The notes beneath the pieces were generated by a model. The model was not told where the DNA came from and made no database searches. It saw nothing but the letters and a program-made list of their open reading frames with translations. The translations under genes and the position numbers were made by a program. Source: Nocardia sp. NBC_00403 (GTDB lineage: Bacteria; Actinomycetota; Actinomycetes; Mycobacteriales; Mycobacteriaceae). Taken from it: a DNA stretch of 64,000 nt. The stretch spans positions 6,820,001 to 6,884,000 of the forward strand of contig NZ_CP107939.1 in the NCBI RefSeq assembly GCF_036046055.1, in the 5' to 3' direction. Shown piece by piece: positions 7,484 through 17,450 of the stretch (the first letter of the stretch is position 1; each line of letters starts with the position of its first letter).

Positions 7484-9070
7484 CTAGCCGACCAGCACGG
7501 TTACGCCGGGGGACGACGGGGCGCCATGCAGGACCAGCCGACCCGGGGTGTCGTTCTTCTTGTCGTCCTTTTTCTTGTCGTTCTTGTCCTTGCTGGGCAG
7601 GTCGAAGGCCAGCAGGATCGTGCCGGTACTGCCGGGAGCGATCTGGTCGACGCCGTTGCGGGATGGGTTGAGTTCGGTGGTCGCGGTCGCGTCGGGGACG
7701 AGGGAGCGGCCGGCGACGGTGATCAGGCGCTGATCGGCGATGCGGAAGACTTGCTCGCGTTGGGAGAGGTTGGTGACCGTCAGCGTCACGACGGTGTAGG
7801 AACCACCTGGGCTCACTGAACCGGTGCGGCTCACATTGGACACCATCTCGGTCACGGTGAAAGCAAAGTTCCCGTCGCGCACCGCACCAGCCGGATCCGG
7901 GGGTTGTCCGCCGGTCGAGGGCGGCAGGGAATCGTTGGGAGCGGCAGCGGACGCCGCGCGCGTCGTCGTGTTCGGAGCGGAATCAGACTCGAGGACTCCA
8001 CTCAGCAACCACAGTGCCGCCGCGGCGACGAGTGCAAGCCCGGCGGCAACCGGTAGCCATCGGCGCACCAGAAGCTTTTGCCGATCCGGATGCGCGGCCG
8101 GAGCAGGTGAGAATCTCTCGGGCTCGGGAGTTTGCGGCGGCCGGGTCTCGGCCAGGGTCGGGGGTGGGCCGACGGCGGTCATGACGCGGGTAAGCGGGTG
8201 GCTGCCCGATGTCGCAGGGTCCGCGACCGGCGGGGTCGGTTGCGCCGATTGGGGCCAGCCCAAGGCCGCACATGCCGCGGCGGCGAATTCACCCGCGCTG
8301 GCGTAGCGTTCCCCCGGTCCCTTGGCCATACCGCGGGCGATAACAGCGTCCAGCGCTGGCGGGACACCTTGGGCAGCCTGCGAGGCACGCGGCGGTTCGG
8401 ACATTAAATGCGCGTGCATCTGCTGTGCCGGGTCTCCGTCACCGTACGGCAGGTTCCCGGTGAGAGTTTCATACAGCACGCAGGCCAGCGAATAGACATC
8501 CGAGCGGGCCTCGGCCGTGCCGGTGAACCGCTCCGGCGCCATATAGCCCAACGTGCCCACTACCAGGCCGGTGGCTGTGAGGGCAGTGCCGTCGGCGGCG
8601 CGAGCAATACCAAAGTCGATCAGATACACGAAACCGCTGGTGTCCTCGACGATATTGCCCGGCTTCACATCCCGATGAACAAGCCCCGCCGCATGAGCGG
8701 CATCCAGCGCCTCCGCGGCCTGGGCGATGACCTCGACCGCCCGAGCCGGCACCAGCGCACCCGACCGCAGCCGCGTCGCCAAATCGACGCCCTCGATGTA
8801 GGCCATCTCCAAAAACAGGTGACCATCGACCTCGCCAAAGGCACGGATCGGCACGATGTGGGGGTTGCGCACCCGGGCGCCCAGCCGGGCCTCCCGCTCG
8901 AAACGGCGCCGATAGCCCGGATCGGCGGAATACGCCGTAGACAACACCTTCAATGCAACGGTGCTGCCGGTGCGGTCGCGCGCCAACCACACCTCACCCA
9001 TACCGCCACGACCCACCAAGCGTTCGAGGTGGTAGTTCCCGAACGAGCCGCCAGCGCTCTGCACCGACAC
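7484..9070 (-). CDS. Transmembrane Ser/Thr protein kinase (PknB-like)
   Basis: Numbered from GTG 9070, the kinase domain covers about residues 11-270: glycine loop GRGGMG, catalytic Lys41, HRD at 132-134, DFG at 152 and APE near 180. A Pro-rich linker, one membrane helix (about 339-358) and an outer domain follow; the latter is like DUF4352 (SYTVVTLTVTNLSQREQVF, a solvent-exposed beta sandwich). This is the usual layout of actinobacterial sensor kinases. The frame stays open up to 9130; GTG 9070 is chosen because the sequence beyond it is arginine-rich, but no strong ribosome-binding site decides. Lys/Asp-rich DKNDKKKDDKK runs near the C-terminus are odd. Confidence 0.92.
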   Translation of the reverse strand: MSVQSAGGSFGNYHLERLVGRGGMGEVWLARDRTGSTVALKVLSTAYSADPGYRRRFEREARLGARVRNPHIVPIRAFGEVDGHLFLEMAYIEGVDLATRLRSGALVPARAVEVIAQAAEALDAAHAAGLVHRDVKPGNIVEDTSGFVYLIDFGIARAADGTALTATGLVVGTLGYMAPERFTGTAEARSDVYSLACVLYETLTGNLPYGDGDPAQQMHAHLMSEPPRASQAAQGVPPALDAVIARGMAKGPGERYASAGEFAAAACAALGWPQSAQPTPPVADPATSGSHPLTRVMTAVGPPPTLAETRPPQTPEPERFSPAPAAHPDRQKLLVRRWLPVAAGLALVAAAALWLLSGVLESDSAPNTTTRAASAAAPNDSLPPSTGGQPPDPAGAVRDGNFAFTVTEMVSNVSRTGSVSPGGSYTVVTLTVTNLSQREQVFRIADQRLITVAGRSLVPDATATTELNPSRNGVDQIAPGSTGTILLAFDLPSKDKNDKKKDDKKNDTPGRLVLHGAPSSPGVTVLVG

Positions 9071-9577
9071 ACCCCGACCGTACGCCCGGGATCGCAGCCA
9101 CCGCGACGGGGAGACCCTCACCACGGCCACACCCGTCGCCGCCAGCCGTTGACGGATAAGCCAGCGACGCTTCGTGGCCAGCGCGTGGCGCCCCAGATCG
9201 CCGCGTCGCGCCGGGGACCAGAACTCGCTCGACCGACACCCGATCCTGTCGAGCTGAACGATCGACCACCCGCAGGTCGATGACCTGCGGGTGGTCGGGA
9301 GGAATCGACTCAGCTCGCCAGCTCATTCAGTTCTCGCCTCCGTCCTATTGGCCGACGACCGCTCGCACTGGCGGTCTGGCCGTATACGCCCTGCACTTCG
9401 GCACCGTCCACGACGACCGCCAATGGTCGATCCGCACGGCCGATCGAGTCGGCATTCGGGGGAATCATGCTGGGGCTCATGGGATTATGTGCTCCATCTT
9501 CAGGGCGGTACGGGACACGGCGGCCGCGCGCAGTCAGCGGCCGATCAGGTCGACCCGCGGTCGAATCGGGTTGGGGC
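9071..9577. other. Intergenic region with a perfect hairpin
   Basis: Some 500 bases between the kinase start and the broken oxidoreductase gene. Apart from the 9263-9297 hairpin no gene is supported. The part next to 9070 should hold the kinase promoter. Confidence 0.5.
9263..9297. repeat. Perfect 16-bp inverted repeat with 3-base loop
   Basis: CGACCACCCGCAGGTC is followed, after GAT, by its exact reverse complement. This makes an unusually stable hairpin about 190 bases upstream of the kinase start and 280 bases left of the end of... no T-tract follows. It could be a terminator for a lost gene, a protein-binding palindrome or a regulatory RNA structure. Confidence 0.7.
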
Positions 9578-10813
9578 TCAACAGGACACCTTCTCCGTGG
9601 TCGGTTCGCCTGGATGGGAGACGATGACGGCTGGGCGGTCGACAGCGAAGGGTGCGATGTCGACCCGGTCCGGGCGGCCGATGAGGGCGGAGGTGAGCAA
9701 TTGCGCGGTGCCGACCGATAGACCGATGCCGGCTCCCTCGTAACCGGTCGCGTGCCAGAGGCCGGGTAGGCGGGAGTCGGGGCCGATCACCGGGAGGTGG
9801 TCATCGACGTAGGGGCGGAAACCGCCGTAGGCGCGCATGATTGCGACGTCGGCGAATACCGGGAACAGGTGTAACGCCCTGCGGGCGATCGCGGCCAGGC
9901 TGTCCGGCCGCAGTCGGTCGTCGAAGCCACATTGACGGCGTGACGAGCCGAGTAGGAGTGGGCCGCCGCGGGTGGACTCGACCACGGCGGAGGGCTTGCA
10001 GTCCGGTATCCGAGCTACCGACTGCGCCGACATAATCCGCGGCGTAGACCTTGTGGAAAACGGTGGGCGGCATGGGTGCGGTGATCAGGACATCACCCCG
10101 CCGTGGTTTGACCGCGATCAGTGCGCCGAGGCGGTCGGACACCCGGCCCGACCACGGACCAGCCGCGTTGATCACGACATCGGCGTACCGTGCCCCCTTG
10201 GTGGTTTGCACGCCGATCGGCCGACCGTCGCGGACGATGGGCTCGGTAACAGCACAACGGGTCTCGACCTGCGCACCGGCCGCGACGGCGGACCCGATCA
10301 GGGCCCCCGCCGCGCCGACAGGTTGGACCTGGGCGTCGTCAGGGTAATAGACGCCCGCGGTCACATCCCGGGTCAATGCTGGTTCGGCCTCGGCCAGCCG
10401 GTCCGCGTCGAGATCTTCGCAATGCACCCGGCCGCGCGTTGGCCACGGGCGAACTCGTCCAGTGCGGCGGCACCGGCGTCCGTGGTGGCAACTACGATGC
10501 CGCCCTCGGGTTCCCATTCGACGGCGACCACTTCCTCGGGCAATCGCTCGGCGATGCGCTCGGGGATGCCGGGCCACAGCCCGCGCGAGAGCTGCGCGAG
10601 TTCCAATTCGGGCCCCGGACCCTTATCCGAAACGAGGACGTTACCCTCGCCGTGCGCAGTGGTTCCGGAAGCCACACCGCCTGCCTCGCAGACCCGCACC
10701 GACGCACCAGTGAGCACGAGCCGGTCCGCAAGCGCACATCCGATCATGCCACCGCCGACAATCAGCACGTCGGTCCCAGCCAGAGCCGCCGCATGGGACG
10801 AGTCGAGAGTCAT
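9578..10813 (-). pseudogene. FAD-dependent D-amino-acid dehydrogenase (DadA-like), frameshifted
   Basis: The protein is spread over three frames. The first (10813 leftwards) starts with the FAD-binding VLIVGGGMIGCALADRL. The second takes over near 10430 with EDLDADRLAEAEPAL, INAAGPWSGRV and PRRGDVLITAP. The third takes over near 10015 and ends with GGFRPYVDDHLPVIG and GYEGAGIGLSVGTAQLL. Together they make a full glycine/D-amino-acid oxidase family enzyme of about 410 residues with two indels. The ATG overlaps the end of the upstream aldehyde dehydrogenase (ATGA). In context it would be a D-hydroxyproline dehydrogenase. Confidence 0.88.
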
Positions 10814-12174
10814 TGCGCGAGTGCCCCGTTCACCGAGCGAGGTACACCGAGTGGATTCTCGGTGCGCAATGGCGGCGGCAGCAGCTGATCGGGTACCGAC
10901 TGGAACACCACTGGACAGGAGTTCCAGAGCACTCGCCCGGCCGCACCCGCCGCGGCGGTGAGAAGCGCGCGGGTGGTGTCGTCGGCGTGCTCGCCGAAAT
11001 CGACACGGTCAACTCGCCATGGACCGACCGGGCCAGCTCCAGCAGCTCCGCGGTATCTCGATAGCTCACCAACAGCGTTGCCGGACCGAACATCTCGTGC
11101 ATCAGCCGGTCACGATCGGCCAGTACCGTCCGCGCAGTCGTGGCGAGCAGCAATGCTTCCCGGGGTCCGCCACCGGTCAGCACCCGCACATCTGGATGTG
11201 CACGCACCTGTTCGACAGCCCTGGTGAAGCCGTCCTCGATCTGATCGTTGAGCATCTCGCCCGTCGGCACCGGCGCGGTACGGATCAGCTCGGCCAGCAC
11301 CAGCGACCCCTCAGGCACCGCTACCAGCCCAGGCTTCGTGCAGAGTTGCCCAGCACTCGAACTCACTGCCATCAGCAGCCCCTCGGCGATCTCCGCCGCC
11401 CGCGCCCGCGCCGCCTCGGCCGTCACGAACACCGGATTGATCGATCCCAATTCCCCGTAGAACGGAATCGGCACCGACCGCCCACCAGCCAAGTCGTACA
11501 GTGCACGTCCGCCCGCAGTGGAGCCGGTGAAGGCCGCGGCGGCGACTGCGGGATGCAGGAGCGCACGCACCCCGGCGTCGCGGCCGAAGATCAGACCGAA
11601 TGTCCCATGGGGAGCACCACATTCGGCGATCACCTCGTCGAGGAGCCGGCCGACCGCACGGGACAGAGCCGGGTGCCCAGGATTGGCCTTGACGATGATC
11701 GGGCATCCGGCAGCCAACGCGGATGCGGTGTCACCACCGGCAACGGAGAACGCGAACGGGAAGTTGCTGGCCGAGAAGTTGAGGACCGGGCCGAGCGGAA
11801 TATTCATCCGGCGCAGATCCGGTCGCGGGGCACCCATCGGCCACTCCGCATCCGCACCATCGATGCGCACATCGAGGAATCCGCCGTCGAGTACCGACTG
11901 CGCGAACAGACGCAGTTGGAAGCTTGTGCGCTTCAGCTCACCCGCGAGTCGCGGTTGCGCCAGATGTGTCTCGAGCATGGCCAGTGGGATCAGCTCGGCG
12001 GCATGTGCGTGGAGCCGGTCCGCGATACCATCGAGCACCCTGGCCCGGTCGGGCAGTGCCATCCCTGCCCGCTGCCGCCGCCGCGCCTTCGACGATCGCA
12101 TCGACCTCGTCCGCGGTCATGTCGGCGACGGATTCGACCATGTAGGTGATCGCGTTCTCACCTCCCGTAGTCAC
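10811..12174 (-). pseudogene. Aldehyde dehydrogenase (ketoglutarate-semialdehyde type), frameshifted
   Basis: The reading starts at 12174 (MTTGGENAITYMVES) and shifts near 12070 into the long frame carrying PLGPVLNFSASNFPFAFS, TGSTAGGRALYDLA, ELGSINPVFV and SSAGQLCTKPG (catalytic cysteine). Near 10998 it shifts again: the correct frame, FGEHADDTTRALL, continues to a stop overlapping the dadA-like ATG. Two single-base indels therefore break it. The sequence type fits 2,5-dioxovalerate (alpha-ketoglutarate semialdehyde) dehydrogenase. The start lies 6 bases after the dapA-like stop, so the genes form one operon. Confidence 0.88.
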
Positions 12175-12180
12175 GTGGGA

Positions 12181-13092
12181 TTACCGGTAGCCCTTGGCGA
12201 GCACATCGCGGGTGTCGGCGGTGATCTTCGCGACCAGCTCGGGCGCCAGCGGAACCCGTGGCGGGCGGCACGCACCGCCACGACGTCCGGCCAGATCCAT
12301 CGACAGCTTGATCGCGTGAACGAATTCGGTCTTCGAATCCCAGCGCAGCAACTTGTGCAGCTCGCGATACAGCGGCAGTGCCTTATCCAAGTCTCGGTTC
12401 ACCGACGCGATGTACAGCTCCATCGTCGCCTGCGGAATCGCATTCGGATATCCGGCCACCCAGCCGACCGCGCCGGCGATCCCGAGCTCGAGCACCACAT
12501 CGTCGGAGCCGATGAGCACGTCCAGTTCGGGGGCGAGTTCCTTGATTTCGTAGAAGCGGCGCACATCGCCGGTGAACTCCTTGACACCGACGATGAGGCC
12601 CTCGGCATGCAGGTCGGCCAGGATGTCCGGGGTCAGGTCGATGCGCGTATCGATCGGGTTGTTGTACGCCACGATCGGCAGGCCCACCTGCGCCACGGTG
12701 CGATAGTGATCGAGGATCGAATCCCGACCGCCGCGATAGATGTTGGGCGGCAACAGCATTACCGCATGCGCCCCGGCCTCGGCGGCCTGCTCCGCCCACC
12801 TGCGCGCCTGTAGCGCCCCATAGGCCGCGATACCCGGCATCACCGTAAATCCTGCGGGGGCCGCGGCAATGGCCGTGGTCACCACCTTGGCGCGCTCCTC
12901 GTCGCCGAGGGTCTGATATTCGCCGAGCGATCCGTTCGGGCTCACGCCGTGGCAACCGTTGGCCGCCAACCACGCCACATGTTCGCCATAGGTGTCGTAA
13001 TCGACCGAGAGGTCCTCGGTGAACGGCAAGGTCGTCGCGACCAACACCCCATGCCAGGGCTTATTCGCTGCCGACGCGGTCGTTTCGGACAT
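12181..13092 (-). CDS. DapA-family lyase/deaminase (Schiff-base aldolase)
   Basis: The 303-residue protein belongs to the dihydrodipicolinate synthase/N-acetylneuraminate lyase family. It has the Schiff-base lysine in GVKEFTGD, the tyrosine of VAYNNP, and the substrate loop GSLGEYQTL. ATG 13092 has GGAGG six bases upstream. Neighbours encoding a D-amino-acid dehydrogenase and a ketoglutarate-semialdehyde dehydrogenase suggest a delta-1-pyrroline-4-hydroxy-2-carboxylate deaminase of the hydroxyproline pathway. A sugar-acid dehydratase is the alternative. The gene is intact, unlike its operon partners. It is transcribed away from the MFS gene across an elaborate operator region. Confidence 0.85.
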   Translation of the reverse strand: MSETTASAANKPWHGVLVATTLPFTEDLSVDYDTYGEHVAWLAANGCHGVSPNGSLGEYQTLGDEERAKVVTTAIAAAPAGFTVMPGIAAYGALQARRWAEQAAEAGAHAVMLLPPNIYRGGRDSILDHYRTVAQVGLPIVAYNNPIDTRIDLTPDILADLHAEGLIVGVKEFTGDVRRFYEIKELAPELDVLIGSDDVVLELGIAGAVGWVAGYPNAIPQATMELYIASVNRDLDKALPLYRELHKLLRWDSKTEFVHAIKLSMDLAGRRGGACRPPRVPLAPELVAKITADTRDVLAKGYR

Positions 13093-13155
13093 GAGAGCCT
13101 CCATCGAATCGAGAGTCCGGGTAGAGCGCCCGGCCGCCAGTGCCACTTCAGTGCC

Positions 13156-13245
13156 GTGTGACATTGCACTGACGCTAGCGGTGTGGCACCGCTCACGCAA
13201 CCACTTGCGTGAGCGGCATCACTTCTTTATAGTGCAATGTCACAC
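13156..13245. promoter_or_regulatory. Nested inverted repeats between divergent catabolic genes
   Basis: GTGTGACATTGCACT (13156-13170) has its exact reverse complement at 13231-13245. Inside lies a second perfect repeat, CCGCTCACGCAA (13189-13200) and TTGCGTGAGCGG (13205-13216), with a 4-base loop. The region separates the dapA-like operon from the MFS gene, so it is a good candidate for a shared operator, probably for the nearby GntR-type regulator. The repeats are seen; the binding protein is inferred. Confidence 0.7.
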
Positions 13246-13352
13246 ATCACAGTGCATACTTTTCGCGCCTAGTATCAACAACTCGGCAGCGCTGACTCCG
13301 GCGTGCTCGGTTCACCCGACCCGCCATTCGATCTCCGACGAAGGTGAACACC

Positions 13353-14705
13353 ATGACCGCTGTCGACGACACCGCGACTACTCGGCTACGGGCCGATGCC
13401 CCCATCGGACTACGCCGTATCGTGGCCGCGGCCATGGCAGGCGCCGTCGCCGAGTGGTACGAGTTCTTTCTGTACGGCACGGCCTCGGCACTAGTCTTCG
13501 GCCAGGTGTTCTTCCGTTCCAGTGGCAATGCCGTCGACGGCATCATCGCCGCGTTCGCGCTGTACGCGGTCGGCTTCCTTGCCCGGCCCTTCGGCGGATT
13601 GCTGTTCGGCCACTTCGGCGACCGCGTCGGACGCAAGGCATTGCTCCAGCTCAGCCTGGTCGTCGTCGGTATCACCACTTTCCTGATGGGTTGCCTGCCC
13701 ACCTTCCACACCATCGGATACTGGGCGCCGATCCTGCTGGTGACGCTGCGTTTGATCCAAGGTTTCGCGTTCGGCGGGGAATGGGGTGGTGCGGTACTAC
13801 TCGTCAGCGAGCACAGCCCGGATCACCGGCGCGGATTCTGGGCCAGTTGGCCACAGGCGGGGGTACCGCTGGGCAACGTGCTCGCAACCGTCGTGATGCT
13901 GGTCCTGTCGGCGAATCTGACCGACGAGCAGTTCCTGTCCTGGGGCTGGCGCATCGGCTTCTGGCTGTCCGCCATTGTCGTGATCGTCGGCTATTGGGTG
14001 CGCTCCAGCGTCGACGACGCACCGATCTTCGTCGAGGCGCAGGCCATGATCGAGGTGGATCAGCGCCGCTCGCTCGGCATCGTAGAGGTGCTCCGCTGCC
14101 ATTGGCGTGAGGTGCTGATCGGCATCGGCGCCCGATTCGCCGAGAACATCCTCTACTACATCGTGGTGACCTTCTCGATCACGTATCTCAAGCTCGTGGT
14201 GAAGGTGGATACCGCCCCGATCCTGGCACTGATGCTCGCGGCACACTTACTGCACTTCTTCATGATCCCGGCCGCGGGTCTGCTCTCGGATCTGATCGGC
14301 CGCAGGCCGGTGTATCTCACCGGCGCGGTACTCACCGCCGGATGGGGATTCGTGGCCTTCCCCATGATGGATACCGGCAACTACGCGGCCATCATCACCG
14401 CCATCACGCTGGGGCTGGCCATCGAATCGCTCACCTACGCACCATATTCCGCGTTGATGACCGAAATGTTCCCGACCCACATCCGCTATACGGCGCTGTC
14501 GTTCTGCTATCAGATCGCGCCGATTCTGGCGGGCTCGCTGGCCCCGCTGATCGCCATCAGCCTGCTCAACGGATTCCACAGTTCGGTCCCGATCTCGCTG
14601 TATCTGGTTGCGGCGGCGACGATCTCGGTGATCGCGGTCGGCCTCGCGAAAGAGACCTCCGGCAAGTCGCTGCGAGCTGTCGATGCAGAGGCCGCCGAGC
14701 GGTGA
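13353..14705 (+). CDS. MFS transporter, metabolite:H+ symporter (MHS) family
   Basis: The 450-residue protein has about 12 membrane segments. The MHS features include [12 protein letters not shown] in helix 1, the signature [14 protein letters not shown] between helices 2 and 3, [14 protein letters not shown], and the cytoplasmic repeat [10 protein letters not shown]. This family (ProP, KgtP and ShiA relatives) takes up small acids and zwitterions. ATG 13353 follows AAGGTG; GTG 13344 is an alternative. Divergent from the dapA-like operon over a shared operator, it probably imports that pathway's substrate, plausibly hydroxyproline or a related acid. Confidence 0.9.
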   Translation: MTAVDDTATTRLRADAPIGLRRIVAAAMAGAVAEWYEFFLYGTASALVFGQVFFRSSGNAVDGIIAAFALYAVGFLARPFGGLLFGHFGDRVGRKALLQLSLVVVGITTFLMGCLPTFHTIGYWAPILLVTLRLIQGFAFGGEWGGAVLLVSEHSPDHRRGFWASWPQAGVPLGNVLATVVMLVLSANLTDEQFLSWGWRIGFWLSAIVVIVGYWVRSSVDDAPIFVEAQAMIEVDQRRSLGIVEVLRCHWREVLIGIGARFAENILYYIVVTFSITYLKLVVKVDTAPILALMLAAHLLHFFMIPAAGLLSDLIGRRPVYLTGAVLTAGWGFVAFPMMDTGNYAAIITAITLGLAIESLTYAPYSALMTEMFPTHIRYTALSFCYQIAPILAGSLAPLIAISLLNGFHSSVPISLYLVAAATISVIAVGLAKETSGKSLRAVDAEAAER

Positions 14706-14785
14706 GGGTGTTCTATGCAACGTGACCTGGCATAGAACACCTTGGGCCGATCGAATCAGCTGGCCATGGGCAGGGGAACGATGAC

Positions 14786-15315
14786 GTGAGTATCGACCAG
14801 TTCACCCAGATGGAGAAGGTCAGCCTGCGCGATAAGGTCTCGCGGGCACTCCACGCGGCCATCATCGCCGGCGAGATGGAGCCGGGCGTGGTGTATTCGG
14901 CGCCGACCCTCGGAGCACGATTAGGGGTATCCGCCACCCCGGTCCTCGAAGCAATGCTCGATCTGGCGCGCGAAAACCTCATCTCGATCGTGCCCAACAA
15001 GGGATTCCGCGTCACCGAAGTCGCCGAGAAGGATCTCGACGACATCACCCAGATCCGGCTGCTACTCGAACCTCCCATCGTTCGCGACGTCACGCCGCTG
15101 ATTCCAGCCGAGGACCTCCCCCAGTTGCGCGAGCTCGCCGCCAAGATCGTCGAAGGCGCCGAAAAGGGGATCTGGTCGAATACACCGCAGCCGACCAGAT
15201 CTTCCACCTGACGTTGCTCGACTACGCAGACAATCCGCGCGTGACCACCCTCGTCTCGGACCTGCGCGACCACATCAGGCAGGCCCGTGGCCGCTGGGCC
15301 AAGCCCGAGGACTAG
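14786..15315 (+). pseudogene. GntR/FadR-type regulator, frameshifted and short
   Basis: The N-terminal winged helix is intact (SRALHAAIIAGEMEPG, LGARLGVSATPVLEAM, IVPNKGFRVTEV), followed by the start of an FCD ligand domain (DITQIRLLLEPPIVRD). Near 15168 a GGGG run puts the frame off by one; the other frame continues TAADQIFHLTLLDYADNPRV up to a stop at 15315. The total of about 176 residues is shorter than the usual 215-240, so the C-terminus is also lost. It is the likely regulator of the adjacent dapA/MFS locus, now probably inactive. Confidence 0.82.
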
Positions 15316-15490
15316 CGGGTACTGACCTGAGAGATCAGGTTTGCGGCTGGCTGGTGGTTGTCCTCCGAGTGCTGTGCGGCCGCGGTGGTGGCTGACGGTG
15401 GGGTCGTCGCCCGCCGCAAGGTCGCAAACCTGTGCAAGCGGCTCAGAAAGCGCGCCGGACTACGTCGCATCCCGCTGTTAGCGCATGGAG

Positions 15491-15814
15491 CTAACCGACT
15501 GCCATCTCGCCCATATCCGACCAGTCGGTGACATCGATGGTCTGGCTAATGATCTTTGGGGTCGACGCGAGTGCCTGTGGTAGTTCGTTCATCGCGGTCT
15601 TGAAGTGGGGACTGGCGACGTGGGCACCGCCCGCGGCTTGGTCTCGGAAGGCTTCCACGAGAACGAATTCGGTCGGGTCGTGGACGCTGCGTGACCAGTC
15701 GAACCAGAGGTTGCCGTCCTCGGCACGAGTGGCGGCGGTGAACGGCCCTACGAGGTCGAGCCAGCGGTCGGTCCATTCGGGCTTGGTCTTGAATTTGACC
15801 ACGATGAAGATCAT
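15491..15814 (-). CDS. Putative quinol monooxygenase (ABM family)
   Basis: This 107-residue antibiotic-biosynthesis-monooxygenase (ABM) fold protein belongs to a family of small cofactor-free ferredoxin-like dimers. Typical features are MIFIVVKFKTKPEW at the start, GNLWFDWSRS, EFVLVEAFRDQAAG, and HVASPHFKTAM in the middle. GGAGGAAGGA stands before the ATG. It is monocistronic between the GntR relic and the TenA-like gene. Members oxidise quinols or similar compounds, or act in stress responses; the substrate is unknown. Confidence 0.87.
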   Translation of the reverse strand: MIFIVVKFKTKPEWTDRWLDLVGPFTAATRAEDGNLWFDWSRSVHDPTEFVLVEAFRDQAAGGAHVASPHFKTAMNELPQALASTPKIISQTIDVTDWSDMGEMAVG

Positions 15815-16051
15815 GTCGGTCCTTCCTCCTGCCGTGGGTGGGCTGCCGCGACACCGCCCGACTCCCGTGGGTGCCGGGCGGTGCTAGTTGCGAACATCCC
15901 ATTGTCGGTCGATCAGTAAACGTTGGAAGGCCGAATCAGCCATTGCCGGGTCGCCGAATCCGCGGCGATGATCGAGCCGGGGTTGACCATAGTCTCTTCG
16001 ACAATCAGGGTCTCGGTGGTGAGCAGTAGAGCGGCGATCGACGTGGCGCTG

Positions 16052-16708
16052 CTACGCCGAGAACTCGTCGGCGAGGGTGTTCCAGAACATGAGCTCGTAA
16101 TTCTGGAAGAGCCTGGCGTATAAGTGCGCCTCGCCCGGCTTCAGCCGCCCGGTGTCGAGTCCGGCTTGGATGGCGGCGAGGGCCCGCTGCTCGATCTCGG
16201 AGACCTCGGCGGCGAAGAAGTCGAAGAACGCGCACGCGGGGTCGTCGAAGTCGTAGTGGGTGCGCATCGCCTCGGCTACGGCCTTGCAGTAGCGGCTCCA
16301 TGCGGTGAAATTGGAGTAGATACCCGCTGCGGCGGCGGAGGGTTCGGCGTGCATCGCCAACCAGGCGACATAGGCCGGATACGCCTGGCAGCCCGCCCTC
16401 GGCAGCTCCATGCCCTGGTCGGGTCCCACCGCCGCCACCAGCGCGTCCAGCATGCCGTTCGCCTGCTGCTCGCCCGGTGGGAGCCCACCGAAGAAGACAC
16501 TGGCGTGCGGTTCGTCCGCCCGCGCCGCCATGGCGTGGAAGCTGCGCCAGTCGCTGCTGGTGATGCGCTGCTGCTCCGCCGCGATCGCCGCGAAGACCGC
16601 CAGTGGCGCCTTACCCGCCGCGATCAGCGGGATCAAGCGGTTGTCGTCGTCGTGCGGGCCCAGCTCCGCCTGGATACCGTCGAGCAGTGCACGGGCGGAA
16701 ACAGTCAT
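16052..16708 (-). CDS. TenA/thiaminase-II-like protein (haem-oxygenase fold)
   Basis: The 218-residue helical protein resembles the TenA/PqqC group: EQQRITSSDWRSFHAMA, YPAYVAWLAMHAEPSAAAAG, AWSRYCKAVAEAM, and FFDFFAAEVSEIEQRALAAI with the acidic helix near the C-terminus. ATG 16708 has GGGAGGTT five bases upstream. The reading frame also stays open upstream into the HxlR gene, so software may merge the two. Members cleave thiamin breakdown products or act in other amine chemistry; no thiamin genes lie nearby, so the exact role is open. Confidence 0.8.
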   Translation of the reverse strand: MTVSARALLDGIQAELGPHDDDNRLIPLIAAGKAPLAVFAAIAAEQQRITSSDWRSFHAMAARADEPHASVFFGGLPPGEQQANGMLDALVAAVGPDQGMELPRAGCQAYPAYVAWLAMHAEPSAAAAGIYSNFTAWSRYCKAVAEAMRTHYDFDDPACAFFDFFAAEVSEIEQRALAAIQAGLDTGRLKPGEAHLYARLFQNYELMFWNTLADEFSA

Positions 16709-17113
16709 CGGAACCTCCCTATCGGACGGGTATCTCTCTCTATTCAACCGCCCCGCGACAGCTATCGCGGTCATTCGGTTCCGTCGACGCCGTGTTCGAC
16801 ATCCCTGCATTGCCGGGCCGAGGCGATGACATCCTTGCGATCTCGCGACCAGATTGTGTCCGGTCTCGGTGAGCCGATACTCCACCTGCGGCGGGATCGT
16901 CGGATACGCGACCCGCTCCACCATGCCGTCCCGGCACAGTCGTTTGGTCGTCGGTGTCAGCATCCGCTGCGAGATCCCCGGAATCGCCCGCTCCAATTCA
17001 CGGAACCGCCGCACACCCTTGCTCAACTCCACGATCACCAACGCCGTCCACCGATCGCCGAGCCGGTCGAGCACATCGCGGATGCCGCAGTCGTCACCGC
17101 CACAGGGGCCCAT
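16709..17113 (-). CDS. HxlR-family winged-helix regulator, end unclear
   Basis: The N-terminal 90 residues are a typical HxlR (MarR-like) regulator: CGIRDVLDRLGDRWTALVIV, FRELERAIPGISQRMLT, LCRDGMVERVAYPTIPPQVE and YRLTETGHNLV. After that the frame turns into arginine-rich sequence and runs without a stop into the TenA-like gene, giving a 353-residue open frame. In another frame a stop falls at 16740, which would give a normal 124-residue HxlR protein. A single-base indel near 16850 is therefore likely. It probably controls the adjacent TenA-like gene. Confidence 0.68.
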
Positions 17114-17450
17114 CGGTTACGAGCCGCTCGAGCAGTGATCTGCCACGCAACAACGTGAGGGAGACATTCGCACCGAAGAATGCCATCGAACTGAGACAAC
17201 ACCACTGGCCACAACCTGAGACAACCCAGAAGCGGCCAGGTCAATCACCCGGCGGCTGCCCCTCCGCTGACCGGTTGGTGAAATCTCCGCCAGTTGCGAC
17301 GCCGGACCCTTGTCCTTCTCGTCTGTGCTGAGGACGAAACCGCCTGCGTCCCTGACAAATTTGGTCACTGTGGGCAGGAACTCGCGGAAACGGAAGCCAG
17401 TTATCGCACAATCCGCGTGTCGACGGTGCACATCCACTTACCCTGACGTG
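17114..17450. other. Divergent promoter region, no gene supported
   Basis: This separates the HxlR gene (minus) from the GH1 gene (plus). A minus-strand open frame at 17117-17437 contains the fairly protein-like FREFLPTVTKFVRDAGGFV, but it has no recognised family and no good start. It may be a relic. Confidence 0.4.
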
